A stretch of DNA of 10,013 nt from Planctomicrobium sp. (GCA_029259835.1 JAJDEL010000355.1:1-10013), one strand, 5' to 3'. Counted from the first letter of the stretch, positions 1 through 6,500 are shown. Numbers and translations are program-made. Notes: generated from the letters alone by a model not told the origin.

Positions 1-172
1 CGTCAATGTGTCCCTGCGTCACGACAAGATCAACCAGAAGTGTGGTCAACACCAGGGAGAACAAGACACTCGCAACAAAAACAGCGACCCAAAAAACCAA
101 AAGACGACCATGACTGTCGTTCCAGGTTCGTTTGGGAATGAGCCTGTGCAGTGGTCTTGAATCTCCACCCAT
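1..172 (-). CDS. Membrane protein, N-terminal part (runs off the left edge)
   Basis: An open frame starts with ATG at 172 on the minus strand and continues without a stop to the edge, giving 57 complete codons. It opens with a short basic, polar stretch (residues 1-23, including HRLIPKRTW) and then a long hydrophobic segment (about residues 24-50, LLVFWVAVFVASVLFSLVL), so it looks like an integral membrane protein with a cytoplasmic N-terminus. It begins 26 bases after the stop of the ABC-2 permease, on the same strand, and a G-rich AAGGGTGG stretch sits a few bases before the ATG and could serve as ribosome-binding site. It is therefore probably co-transcribed with the permease and may be a further subunit or accessory protein of that transporter. 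The family cannot be recognised from this fragment. Confidence 0.6.
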   Translation of the reverse strand, partial: MGGDSRPLHRLIPKRTWNDSHGRLLVFWVAVFVASVLFSLVLTTLLVDLVVTQGHID

Positions 173-198
173 TTGACACCACCCTTATTCTGGGATAA

Positions 199-1179
199 TT
201 ACGCCAGATCTCGATCTTCGAACATCATAAAAGCAATCATAATCGCAGTCGTGATATAAGCGGCACAATACAAAGCTGCCATCGCAATATAGTCGGCAGG
301 AATTGTCTTCCCCGTCGAAATCGCCGCGGACATATTAAAGTGTTCTAAAGACGGCAGAACCGTTGCCATGGATTGAGCAACGAATTTCACGAACACATGC
401 TGATCCTTGGACTGTGCCAAAATTGGAGTGAGATGACCAATCACGAAGAGAGAGGAACACGTGCTGATGTTGACGAGCATCGGCATTCTTGTCGAAATCG
501 CCACGCTGACAGCCGCCAAAACTCCCACTTCCATTGCGATGAGCGTCAATCCAGGAAGAATCGTACGCGCGACATTGAAACGATCCTGGGTGAGGTACGG
601 AACCTGGAATGGAAGCCAACCGACGGTGCGGTAGAAAAAGAGGTCCGCATTCGGAGTACCTGCTTCGCCCTGATCGTATCCGAATTTGAAGTAAGTGAAG
701 ACAAAAAACAGACCGCCGAGAATGAGCAGCATGATGATTGAAGACTGTAAAATTCCGACGTATTTCCCAAACACGAATTGCCTGCGGTTGATTGGCTTAG
801 AGAGCAACGTCATCGCAGTCTTGCCCTCAATTTCCTCCGAGACGCTCATACTTGCCGTCCAGATTGAAAGTGTCAGCGCGCAAATCAGTGTCATCGCCAG
901 CCCGCAATCGATGTACATTTTCGTATCGTCACCCATCGAGAAGAATGGGACATAGTAATTGGCGATCATCACCAGAATCGCTGCACCGGTCATTAGAAAA
1001 AAGACAGGCTGACGAAGTGCTTCTTTCGTCGTCGCGCGGGCAATCGTCCCGGCACGGCTCGAGTAATTGAAAGCGATCAAACCAAGCAGAAAAACAACCC
1101 ACCCCACTGCAAGTTTTAGATATGGAGGTTGAATGACCACCTCGCTCGCTTGTGCGAGAAGTGGAGTAAAACCAGTCAT
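199..1179 (-). CDS. ABC-2 type transporter permease subunit
   Basis: A 326-residue polytopic inner-membrane protein. Hydrophobic segments lie at about residues 22-42, 58-78, 90-108, 142-164, 208-230, 234-254 and 297-318. The best family mark is the cytoplasmic stretch at about 113-141 (SVSEEIEGKTAMTLLSKPI followed by NRRQFVFGKYVG), the usual E-x-x-x-K-T...LL-S-K-P-I...F...K arrangement of ABC-2/NosY-like permeases, which couples to an ATPase. The substrate cannot be read from the sequence. No ATP-binding subunit is adjacent upstream, where the neighbour is a divergent gene; it could lie beyond the left edge, since a membrane-protein gene follows 26 bases downstream. The ATG at 1179 is chosen because it is the first in-frame ATG after the stop codon at 1222-1224. 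It has no clear Shine-Dalgarno sequence. Permease class is fairly certain; cargo unknown. Confidence 0.85.
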   Translation of the reverse strand: MTGFTPLLAQASEVVIQPPYLKLAVGWVVFLLGLIAFNYSSRAGTIARATTKEALRQPVFFLMTGAAILVMIANYYVPFFSMGDDTKMYIDCGLAMTLICALTLSIWTASMSVSEEIEGKTAMTLLSKPINRRQFVFGKYVGILQSSIIMLLILGGLFFVFTYFKFGYDQGEAGTPNADLFFYRTVGWLPFQVPYLTQDRFNVARTILPGLTLIAMEVGVLAAVSVAISTRMPMLVNISTCSSLFVIGHLTPILAQSKDQHVFVKFVAQSMATVLPSLEHFNMSAAISTGKTIPADYIAMAALYCAAYITTAIMIAFMMFEDRDLA

Positions 1180-1394
1180 TTGCAGATGTCCAGAAAATAA
1201 AGGAAGATGAAAAGAGATGTATTACTGCTTAAACGCGAATGGGATTGAATAATAAAACTCCGCAGCAATAATTCCTTCCAATGTACCGTGACGCGCGACC
1301 CTGAGCAAACGTGTTTGTAAGGGGTTTCAGCCTTAAACGCAGCATCGTCAGTCAGCCTATTCAGAACCCGCTTTCCCCCTACGACCCTTTCTCT

Positions 1395-1772
1395 ATGAAT
1401 AGTTTCCACGATTTAGTGACCTCACGTCGAAAGTGGATCGACGATATTTTGATCCCTTGGTGCAAGTCTTGTACAAGAAAGGACTTGCTGCTTGCCGAGC
1501 ACGAGTGGATCGACATCGCTGGAAGGCCCGAACCAGGCATGACTCTCTGGAAATGGGCCTGGGAACGCTTTCCAGTTCTCTCTCAAGAAGGGCTGAATGC
1601 AATTAACGAGACGAATTCGGTCGTTGTCACTTGTCAAGATGGTCGTGTCGGAGAAGGTTTTCCCGATGCTCAGCGCTCCCTGGCAGGTTTGTTGGTTTTG
1701 ATCAATCCGACAGGAGAGATGATTGGCCCCTTCGCAATTGATGAAATTCTCTCAATCGAGTTGTCGACATGA
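1395..1772 (+). CDS. Small conserved-looking hypothetical protein with CxxC motif
   Basis: A 125-residue soluble protein with no signal peptide or membrane segment. I do not recognise the family. The N-terminal half is rich in Trp and charged residues and has a CxxC pair (C23 and C26 in WCKSC), then a predicted helical stretch (LWKWAWERFPVL). The C-terminal 50 residues alternate like short beta strands (SVVVTCQDGRVGEGFP, then AGLLVLINPTGEMIGPF, then DEILSIEL), suggestive of a small beta-barrel; that fold is inference only. The frame can be extended upstream to a GTG at 1311. I chose the ATG at 1395 because the extra 28 residues are low in structure and neither start has a convincing ribosome-binding site. 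It is divergent from the ABC permease and 70 bases upstream of the co-oriented ferritin-like gene, so the two may share a transcript. Confidence 0.7.
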   Translation: MNSFHDLVTSRRKWIDDILIPWCKSCTRKDLLLAEHEWIDIAGRPEPGMTLWKWAWERFPVLSQEGLNAINETNSVVVTCQDGRVGEGFPDAQRSLAGLLVLINPTGEMIGPFAIDEILSIELST

Positions 1773-1790
1773 CGAATCGTTGAGATCCCC

Positions 1791-1796
1791 TATAAT
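1791..1796 (+). promoter_or_regulatory. Possible -10 box of the ferritin-like gene
   Basis: A perfect TATAAT lies 46 bases before the ATG at 1843, in the short gap after the preceding gene's stop. The matching -35 position (about 1768-1773, CATGAC, 17-base spacer) is poor, so this is only a weak promoter candidate. If real, it would let the ferritin-like gene be expressed separately from the gene before it. Confidence 0.3.
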
Positions 1797-1842
1797 CAAA
1801 AATCGGATTAGTTTCATAATTGAGTAGAAAGAACACAGGATC

Positions 1843-2304
1843 ATGTCAGACGACAAAAGAGAGCAGATTGTTGAAGAACTGAAAGTTGCCTACTGGATGG
1901 AAATGGAGACGGTCATGAACTTTCTTTCTAACTCCATCAACCTGGATGGTGTTCGTGCAGAAGAAATTAAAAAATCACTCGACGCCGACATTCAGGAAGA
2001 ACTGACTCACGCTCAAACTCTTGCTGGGCGCATCAAAACGCTCAGCGGAGTCGTCCCTGGAAGCATGGATTTCAAAGCTCGGCAAGGTTCACTTCAACCG
2101 CCTCAAAAACTGACAGATGTTGTTTCTGTCATCAAAGGTGTGATCGAAGCCGAAAACGGAGCCTGTGAGCAATACAACAAATTGATTCAGCTTTGTGATG
2201 GGATCGACTATGTGACACAGGATCTGTGCATTCAAGCACTGGGTGACGAAGAAGAGCACCGCCGAACCTTCCAAGGATTCCTCGCCGAATACGAAGAAGC
2301 GTAA
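1843..2304 (+). CDS. Ferritin-like diiron domain protein (bacterioferritin/Dps-like)
   Basis: A 153-residue cytoplasmic four-helix-bundle protein. The two ExxH motifs that define ferritin-like diiron sites are both present: E53-L-T-H56 in helix B and E136-E-E-H139 in helix D. Candidate ligands in helix A are E20 or E22 (YWMEMETVMNF) and in helix C E102 or E104 (VIEAENGACEQY). This is the usual carboxylate/histidine set for iron oxidation or storage, or for oxygen and peroxide handling. The length fits small bacterioferritin-like proteins. The haem-binding methionine of true bacterioferritin cannot be assigned with confidence, so I give no gene symbol. AGGA lies close before the ATG. The gene ends just before a strong hairpin at 2331-2364. 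Ferritin-like fold is near certain; physiological role is inferred. Confidence 0.88.
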   Translation: MSDDKREQIVEELKVAYWMEMETVMNFLSNSINLDGVRAEEIKKSLDADIQEELTHAQTLAGRIKTLSGVVPGSMDFKARQGSLQPPQKLTDVVSVIKGVIEAENGACEQYNKLIQLCDGIDYVTQDLCIQALGDEEEHRRTFQGFLAEYEEA

Positions 2305-2330
2305 TTCTAATCGCCAAGAAAACGCAGAGT

Positions 2331-2364
2331 AAGAAGCCCGGATTTTCAAAAAGCCGGGCTTCTT
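2331..2364. terminator. Bidirectional hairpin terminator between convergent genes
   Basis: An 11-base perfect inverted repeat (AAGAAGCCCGG at 2331-2341 and CCGGGCTTCTT at 2354-2364) with a 12-base A/T-rich loop sits between the stop of the ferritin-like gene (2304) and the stop of the convergent transporter gene (2380). Each arm ends in CTTCTT in its own reading direction, giving a modest U-rich tail both ways. There is no longer T-run, so efficiency may be moderate. Confidence 0.75.
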
Positions 2365-2379
2365 GACGCGCTGTTCAAT

Positions 2380-3360
2380 CTACGCCGATTGGATGGGCGC
2401 TTCTTCAAATTCCGACTCAGCGATTGCTTCGGATGGAAAGCGTTTCATGATCTCTGCCAGAATCGTTCCGGTTGTCATGCACCCAAATGTGAATAGCACG
2501 CATGGAAGTGCAATCATGGGCTGATCAGGAAAGAGGCTCGCCGCCAACGTTGCTCCGACTCCAGCATTCTGCATCCCGACTTCAAGCGTGAGTGCTTTCC
2601 GCATCCCGGAGTCGATTCTCAAAATTCGACCACCGAGTTGGCCTGCGAGATAGCCACCAAAATTGATCACGAGTAGGGCGAGAAGCAAGTAGACAGGAAA
2701 ACTTCTGATGGCATCTCGATTCGATGCGACAACATATGCGATGATCCACAAGATGCTCAGGTTCGCAATCATCGCTGAATAGCGAGATGCAAAGGTTCGT
2801 GCCGCGCGGCTGAATTTGCAGATCAAGTATCCAGAGATCACCGGGATCACCACTCGAATCACGAGCAGGTAAGCAGACTTCAATAAGAACGCAGCATCTG
2901 CTTCTTCCCTCAATGTGAGTTTCAAAACTAAGGGAACAACCAGCGGTGAAAGCAGCGTCGCTGAAGTTGTGAGGCCAACGGAATAGCTGACGTTCCCGCG
3001 GGCAATCATCGTCAAAACGTTCGAAGCCATCGCTCCTGGAACACAGCCCACCATGATGATTCCGACTTTGAGTTCACCAGTAAATCCAAAAGTCGTCGCG
3101 ATCAACCAAGCCAGAAACGGCATCGAGCAATACTGAATCGCCGTCCCACCAATCACCAGCGGCCAGCGTTTGAAAACACCTTTAACTTCATCCGCCGGGA
3201 GCAACGTGCCAACGCTCAACATGATCAGCGCGATGAGATAGCCCAGCGAAGGTTTGCTCGCAACAAACGGATCAAACTCATCTTTACCAAACAAATCCGG
3301 CCAAATTGCTGCAACGAAAGAACTGAGAATCAGCCAGAGCAGAAGAAATTTTTGAAGCAT
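2380..3360 (-). CDS. Bile acid:sodium symporter (BASS) family transporter
   Basis: A 326-residue inner-membrane protein with about nine or ten hydrophobic helices, the usual size and layout of the BASS family. Members import an organic anion (bile acids, pantoate, pyruvate and others) together with sodium. Two broken-helix core motifs are clear: GCVPGAMASNVLTMIARGN at about residues 105-123 and TLEVGMQNAGVGATLA at about 258-273. E260 and Q264 fall at the positions that bind sodium in the Neisseria ASBT homologue. The acidic C-terminal tail (ESEFEEAPIQSA) is soluble. The frame continues to a TTG at 3372, but the ATG at 3360 is the better start and opens directly on the first helix. No ribosome-binding site is obvious. 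The substrate is not predictable here: the neighbours, a small membrane protein and a ferritin-like gene, give no hint. Confidence 0.9.
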   Translation of the reverse strand: MLQKFLLLWLILSSFVAAIWPDLFGKDEFDPFVASKPSLGYLIALIMLSVGTLLPADEVKGVFKRWPLVIGGTAIQYCSMPFLAWLIATTFGFTGELKVGIIMVGCVPGAMASNVLTMIARGNVSYSVGLTTSATLLSPLVVPLVLKLTLREEADAAFLLKSAYLLVIRVVIPVISGYLICKFSRAARTFASRYSAMIANLSILWIIAYVVASNRDAIRSFPVYLLLALLVINFGGYLAGQLGGRILRIDSGMRKALTLEVGMQNAGVGATLAASLFPDQPMIALPCVLFTFGCMTTGTILAEIMKRFPSEAIAESEFEEAPIQSA

Positions 3361-3387
3361 CAAGTCGCGCAATCTTGTGAGTGTGAA

Positions 3388-3414
3388 TTTAGCCGTACAC
3401 TTGAAGTGTACGGC
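3388..3414 (+). repeat. TTTAGC-headed near-perfect palindrome (REP-like)
   Basis: TTTAGC (3388-3393) runs into an 11-base perfect inverted repeat with a single central base: GCCGTACACTT at 3392-3402, G at 3403, AAGTGTACGGC at 3404-3414. As RNA it would form nine base pairs with a five-base loop. It sits between two minus-strand genes, 24 bases after the stop of one and 32 bases before the start of the next. No T-run follows on either strand, so a simple intrinsic terminator is unlikely. The same TTTAGC head precedes different hairpins at 8353, 8400 and (minus strand) 8516, which points to a dispersed repeat. An operator for the transporter gene is the main alternative. Confidence 0.6.
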
Positions 3415-3438
3415 AAACCTGCTTCAGCGTGAACAGTC

Positions 3439-3906
3439 CTAAGATGCGACGCCCTTGCGTGACCATCGTCGATGAACCAGAACGCCTAGAATTGGTCCGC
3501 AGATGACTGAGGCAGGAACACCGTAAGAACGAACAAAGTCAATGGATGTACTCTCAGATGTTTTGTACCAATTGAATGGTTGTTCATTTCGGAACCAAGC
3601 TGACACAAGTGTAATTCCCACCAAGATTGATAACATCGTCAGAAACCCATAAACGGTGGGGCGAATTACTTTAAGTGTATTAGTGATCGCGAATGGCCCG
3701 AGCGTTGCGTAGAAAGCGACAAATGCCAATACGATGTTTTCAGTAATACGAAATTGAGCCTGCTCATGAAGATTCAGATGAGTGAAACTCCTCCAGCGAA
3801 TCTCGTAGTCCGTAGAAAGCAAAATGTAAATTAGGCCGAAGAAGAGACCTACAATCGCGCCTGCAATAACTCCTTTAATAACTGATCGTAGCAGAGTCGT
3901 TTTCAT
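3439..3906 (-). CDS. Small four-helix membrane protein of unknown function
   Basis: A 155-residue hydrophobic protein that I do not recognise. Hydrophobic segments lie at about residues 7-30 (IKGVIAGAIVGLFFGLIYIL), 54-75 (ENIVLAFVAFYATLGPFAI), 83-105 (TVYGFLTMLSILVGITLVSA) and 128-148 (GVPASVICGPILGVLV). The protein ends in a basic cytoplasmic tail (HRRWSRKGVAS). The first segment has GxxxG-type glycine spacing, which is common in packed membrane helices. The frame continues upstream to an ATG at 4035, but that start lies inside the terminator of the protease gene and would add an unlikely polar, Cys-rich leader. The ATG at 3906 opens directly onto the first helix. It is followed on the same strand by the BASS transporter 78 bases later, so co-transcription is possible but the palindrome lies between them. 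Confidence 0.7.
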   Translation of the reverse strand: MKTTLLRSVIKGVIAGAIVGLFFGLIYILLSTDYEIRWRSFTHLNLHEQAQFRITENIVLAFVAFYATLGPFAITNTLKVIRPTVYGFLTMLSILVGITLVSAWFRNEQPFNWYKTSESTSIDFVRSYGVPASVICGPILGVLVHRRWSRKGVAS

Positions 3907-4018
3907 TGAATTGCCTGAAGAATCAGAGAAGCTCGCCTCAGCCTGATACTGAAATTGTTGCAAGTGGCAGAAGCTGAAGCAGGACGACATTATATCGAAA
4001 CTGAAGAGTATCTGCACG

Positions 4019-4052
4019 AAAAAACCCCGCTTCAACTTTCGTTGAAGCGGGG
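4019..4052 (-). terminator. Rho-independent terminator of the protease gene
   Basis: On the minus strand a 12-base perfect stem (CCCCGCTTCAAC and GTTGAAGCGGGG, 4025-4052) closes on a GAAA tetraloop and is followed at once by six T residues (4024-4019). It lies 29 bases after the stop codon of the S41 protease gene. This is the cleanest intrinsic terminator in the window and separates the csrA-protease unit from the membrane-protein gene beyond it. Confidence 0.93.
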
Positions 4053-4081
4053 CGGGTCAATCACGATTTTCTTTCAGTCGC

Positions 4082-6028
4082 TTAGCGACCGAAGATGTTT
4101 CTCTGGAGTTGTTGGCTCCAGTTGTTGGAGTTCGTGTTGTGGGCCTGATGGTCCGGTCGTTGACAGTTCGCAGCCTGCTGAGCGAGTCGGCTCGGCGTTC
4201 CCTGTTGGAAGACTGACAACGCCGCTTCGATATCAGCATCGTAGTCGCTTCCTCGGTATCCAGTCTCTTCGCGTTCGTTGATCAGAACATCCGGAGTCAC
4301 TCCGGCTCCTGCCATTTCACGTCCGTTAGGAGAGTAAAATTTCGCAGTCGTCAGTTTCAACAAGCCAGAAGTCGTACGAAGTGGGAAGTGCGTTTGCACG
4401 GTTCCTTTTCCGTATGACTTACGACCGACGACAACTCCACGCTGATTCTCCTGGATTGCAGCAGCGAAAATTTCGCTGGCACTTGCTGAATTTTCATCAA
4501 CAAGGACAACCAGTGCAACGCTCCAGGTTTTCGTTTTCGTGGCATTTTCTGAAGTGTTGTCGGACGTGTTTCGGCCTTTCGTGGAAACAATCGTTCCGCA
4601 TGGCAAAAACAGGTTGGAGACGTCAATCGCCTGATCAAGTAAGCCACCAGGGTTGCCTCGCAAGTCGAGAACAAGTGATCTCATTCCCTGATTATAAAGC
4701 TTCCACATGGCTGCTTCGAGATCTTTTCGTGACGATTGTGAGAACTGCTTGAGGCGAACGTAGCCGATCTTGTTGTTCTGATCGACCATTTTCGTTCCTG
4801 TCACACTACTCACGTACATACGACGACGAGTCAAACTCCCACGGTATCGTTGTCCGGCTCGTTCGATGTCCAGAGAGATCGTCGCTCCTTCCGGTCCACC
4901 AAGTTTGCTGGCGACTTCGTTCAAGTTTAATCCTCGAACTGATTGACCATTGACGGCAACGATCAAATCTTTTGCCTGCAAGCCAAGTCCCGAGGCTGGG
5001 CTGTTGTCGACAACACCAACGAGGATCGCACCCATCGGGTGAGTTTCCATTTCAACGCCGATGCCAACGATGTTCTCTTCCAAACTGGCTGTCTTACGGG
5101 ACTCGAGTTCTGCACCAGGTGAGTAGCCAGCAACTTCCGGCATGAAGGCAGAGTATTTGTCGAGCGAATCAATTGTTCCATTCAAAAACTCCAGGGCAAC
5201 AGCTTCTCGACGAACTCCCAACTCGCGGCTGACCAATTCTGCGGACCATTGCATGATCCCGACCGCTTCGTTTGCAGTCCGTGATGGTTGTGAATTACTC
5301 ACCTGAGTCAACTGAGACTGAACCTGACGAATCACGTTCGCATTCGGGGCAACGTTATTCGCACGCAGGAAGTTATCATTCTCTAAAGCCTTGATGACGT
5401 TCGAAACAGAAGATCGCATACGTGCTTCGTACGAAGGAGGATTAACGTGTCGTGAATCGATCATTCGCGATGCTTCCTGGTATAAGGTGACCAGTTCCTG
5501 CATCGAGGTGCTCCGCAAGAAGCCAAGCATCTTCGGATTCGTGAATCGCGACGAAATTTTCAGTTGCGATTTATCCGGTCGATTCGAATCATCGAACTTC
5601 ACATCAGTCGGGATACGCGGAATGGTCCCCGGCACCTGATACTGTGGAGTCTGATACTGTGGAGTCTGGTATTGCGGGGTTCGGTACTGAGGAGTCGCCG
5701 GTTGGTGCGATGGTTGATGTGTTGGTGGCGTGTAACGTGGTGCGGTCGAAGGAACGAAAGACTGGCCAGGCACCACCGCAGTTCTTATTGGATTCACATC
5801 CTCGCGAGCCAGGGGCATTCCCTGATCGTTGTTGAAGACAATGTGAGAGACAGTCGAGACGTGAGTTGAGGTGTGTCGGTGAACGGCAGAAGTTGACTCG
5901 GTTGCGTGTTGCACTCTGGTTTCCGTCTCAGTCGGTTCCGCAGAAGCGGTTCCGCTCAACAGAAAGACGAACAGGGCGAGAGTCAGTTGGGTCACTTTGG
6001 TAATCGAATTGTTGGATGAAGCTTTCAT
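4082..6028 (-). CDS. Secreted PDZ-containing S41 family C-terminal processing protease
   Basis: A 648-residue exported serine protease of the CtpA/Prc type, which cleaves proteins near their C-termini in the cell envelope. Order: signal peptide (about 1-30, ending SGTASA before EP), Thr/His-rich and Pro/Gln-rich linker (about 31-145) with four TPQYQ-type repeats (112-131), a helical region (165-290), a PDZ domain (about 317-397, with GIGVEM and SPASGLGLQAKDLIVAVNG), then the protease core (about 420-585). The catalytic Ser-Lys dyad is intact: S516 in SASASE and K541 in SYGKGTVQ, spaced 25 residues apart as in the family, with Q545 four residues after the lysine. GNPGG of the core is present. 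Two starts compete: the ATG at 6037 lies one base from GAGGAG, whereas the ATG at 6028 lies ten bases from it, so 6028 is preferred. It follows csrA by 67 bases with no terminator between, which suggests one transcript. The cellular substrate is unknown. Confidence 0.92.
   Translation of the reverse strand: MKASSNNSITKVTQLTLALFVFLLSGTASAEPTETETRVQHATESTSAVHRHTSTHVSTVSHIVFNNDQGMPLAREDVNPIRTAVVPGQSFVPSTAPRYTPPTHQPSHQPATPQYRTPQYQTPQYQTPQYQVPGTIPRIPTDVKFDDSNRPDKSQLKISSRFTNPKMLGFLRSTSMQELVTLYQEASRMIDSRHVNPPSYEARMRSSVSNVIKALENDNFLRANNVAPNANVIRQVQSQLTQVSNSQPSRTANEAVGIMQWSAELVSRELGVRREAVALEFLNGTIDSLDKYSAFMPEVAGYSPGAELESRKTASLEENIVGIGVEMETHPMGAILVGVVDNSPASGLGLQAKDLIVAVNGQSVRGLNLNEVASKLGGPEGATISLDIERAGQRYRGSLTRRRMYVSSVTGTKMVDQNNKIGYVRLKQFSQSSRKDLEAAMWKLYNQGMRSLVLDLRGNPGGLLDQAIDVSNLFLPCGTIVSTKGRNTSDNTSENATKTKTWSVALVVLVDENSASASEIFAAAIQENQRGVVVGRKSYGKGTVQTHFPLRTTSGLLKLTTAKFYSPNGREMAGAGVTPDVLINEREETGYRGSDYDADIEAALSVFQQGTPSRLAQQAANCQRPDHQAHNTNSNNWSQQLQRNIFGR
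5636..5695 (-). repeat. Four tandem 15-base units encoding TPQY(Q/R)
   Basis: Four consecutive 15-base units lie in frame in the proline-rich linker of the S41 protease. The two nearest the downstream domains (5636-5650 and 5651-5665) are identical at DNA level (ctgatactgtggagt on the plus strand) and the other two differ by several bases. This pattern fits recent slippage or duplication at one end of an older array. The protein effect is a flexible spacer between the signal peptide and the folded domains. Confidence 0.9.
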
Positions 6029-6038
6029 CTTGAACATG

Positions 6039-6044
6039 CTCCTC
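6039..6044 (-). promoter_or_regulatory. Ribosome-binding site of the S41 protease gene
   Basis: GAGGAG is a strong Shine-Dalgarno match. It is one base from the ATG at 6037 and ten bases from the in-frame ATG at 6028, so it favours the downstream start. It also contains a GGA core of the kind CsrA binds, so repression by the neighbouring CsrA is possible but unproven. Confidence 0.6.
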
Positions 6045-6095
6045 AGTAATGAGTGATAGTGTGAATTGGAAAGGTGTTGTGTGTTGTAAAGATGA

Positions 6096-6311
6096 CTAAG
6101 ATTTGACGGTCATCTCGGTTTTCATCGTTGTCTCGGTGATCTGGGTTTCGCTTTCTGTGATGGCCTGAGCCAGTTCACCACGAAGAACTCGAACAGTTGC
6201 AGGTGCTTCGATACCGAGTTTTGTTTTTCCGCGTCCGGTTGATATCACCTTGATAACAATCGAGTCACCAATTTGAATCGTTTCCCCTTTTTTACGAGTG
6301 AGAACTAACAT
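6096..6311 (-). CDS. csrA: Carbon storage regulator CsrA (RNA-binding translational regulator)
   Basis: A 71-residue protein with the complete CsrA fold at residues 1-47. CsrA dimers bind GGA-containing hairpins in mRNA leaders and usually block ribosome access. The opening MLVLTRKKGETIQIGD is diagnostic, and L4 and R44, the main RNA-contact residues in E. coli CsrA, are both conserved (AP at 36-37, then RVLRGEL). The tail from about residue 55 is Thr/Glu-rich and some ten residues longer than in E. coli. The start at 6311 is the family start and has a good Shine-Dalgarno sequence (AAGGA, six bases away). The S41 protease gene follows 67 bases downstream on the same strand. Upstream lie a sigma-54-like promoter and leader GGA motifs. 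In many bacteria CsrA controls motility, attachment and central carbon metabolism; its targets here are unknown. Confidence 0.97.
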   Translation of the reverse strand: MLVLTRKKGETIQIGDSIVIKVISTGRGKTKLGIEAPATVRVLRGELAQAITESETQITETTMKTEMTVKS

Positions 6312-6317
6312 GTTTTT

Positions 6318-6328
6318 TCCTTTTCCTT
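6318..6328 (-). promoter_or_regulatory. csrA ribosome-binding site with two overlapping CsrA-type motifs
   Basis: The minus strand reads AAGGAAAAGGA just before the csrA start. The AAGGA nearer the start is six bases from the ATG and acts as Shine-Dalgarno sequence. Both copies match the ANGGA core bound by CsrA. A third GGA lies further up the leader, between the two arms of an 8-base inverted repeat (6337-6344 and 6371-6378). This is the arrangement expected for CsrA repressing its own translation. Confidence 0.55.
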
Positions 6329-6336
6329 GGATTTAG

Positions 6337-6378
6337 TGTCAAGATTTGTCGCTTCATGGCTTCCGATTGGTCTTGACA
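6337..6378 (-). promoter_or_regulatory. Leader hairpin upstream of csrA
   Basis: TGTCAAGA (6337-6344) and TCTTGACA (6371-6378) are exact inverted repeats separated by 26 bases. They lie inside the predicted csrA leader, directly upstream of the ribosome-binding site. In the transcript the loop would expose a CGGA motif. The stem is A/T-containing and only eight pairs, so stability is moderate. Confidence 0.4.
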
Positions 6379-6406
6379 TCAATCTTCGCCTGACATGATT
6401 TCTATA

Positions 6407-6423
6407 ATGCACTCAACGTGCCA
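6407..6423 (-). promoter_or_regulatory. Sigma-54 (RpoN, -24/-12) promoter candidate for csrA
   Basis: The minus strand reads TGGCACGTTGAGTGCAT. Against the sigma-54 consensus TGGCACG-N4-TTGC(A/T) it matches 11 of 12 fixed positions, with the essential GG and GC dinucleotides at the exact required spacing. Only the first T of TTGC is replaced by G. Transcription would begin near 6397 and give a leader of about 86 bases before the csrA ATG. No sigma-70-type promoter for csrA is as good. Possible enhancer repeats lie upstream at 6501-6567. Confidence 0.6.
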
Positions 6424-6500
6424 AAAGTCTGAGAGGATCACATCGTTGTGTCATAAATCACAATTACCAATAAGTTTACAGAACTATTTATTATTGAGAT

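Noticed and set aside
373..741. Long plus-strand open frame opposite the ABC permease
   Set aside because: Composition is a charged jumble with no domain; it is the reverse-strand shadow of the permease.
1311..1394. GTG start giving 28 more residues to the CxxC protein
   Set aside because: No ribosome-binding site and no sign of folded sequence; kept only as an alternative start.
3361..3372. TTG start for the BASS transporter
   Set aside because: An ATG four codons later begins directly before the first membrane helix and gives the family-like length.
3907..4035. 43-residue extension of the small membrane protein
   Set aside because: That start lies within the terminator of the protease gene, and the ATG at 3906 opens directly onto the first membrane helix.
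6373..6408. TTGACA and TATAAT on the plus strand as a sigma-70 promoter
   Set aside because: The spacer is 24 bases, far from 17, and the TATAAT overlaps the -12 part of the minus-strand sigma-54 candidate.
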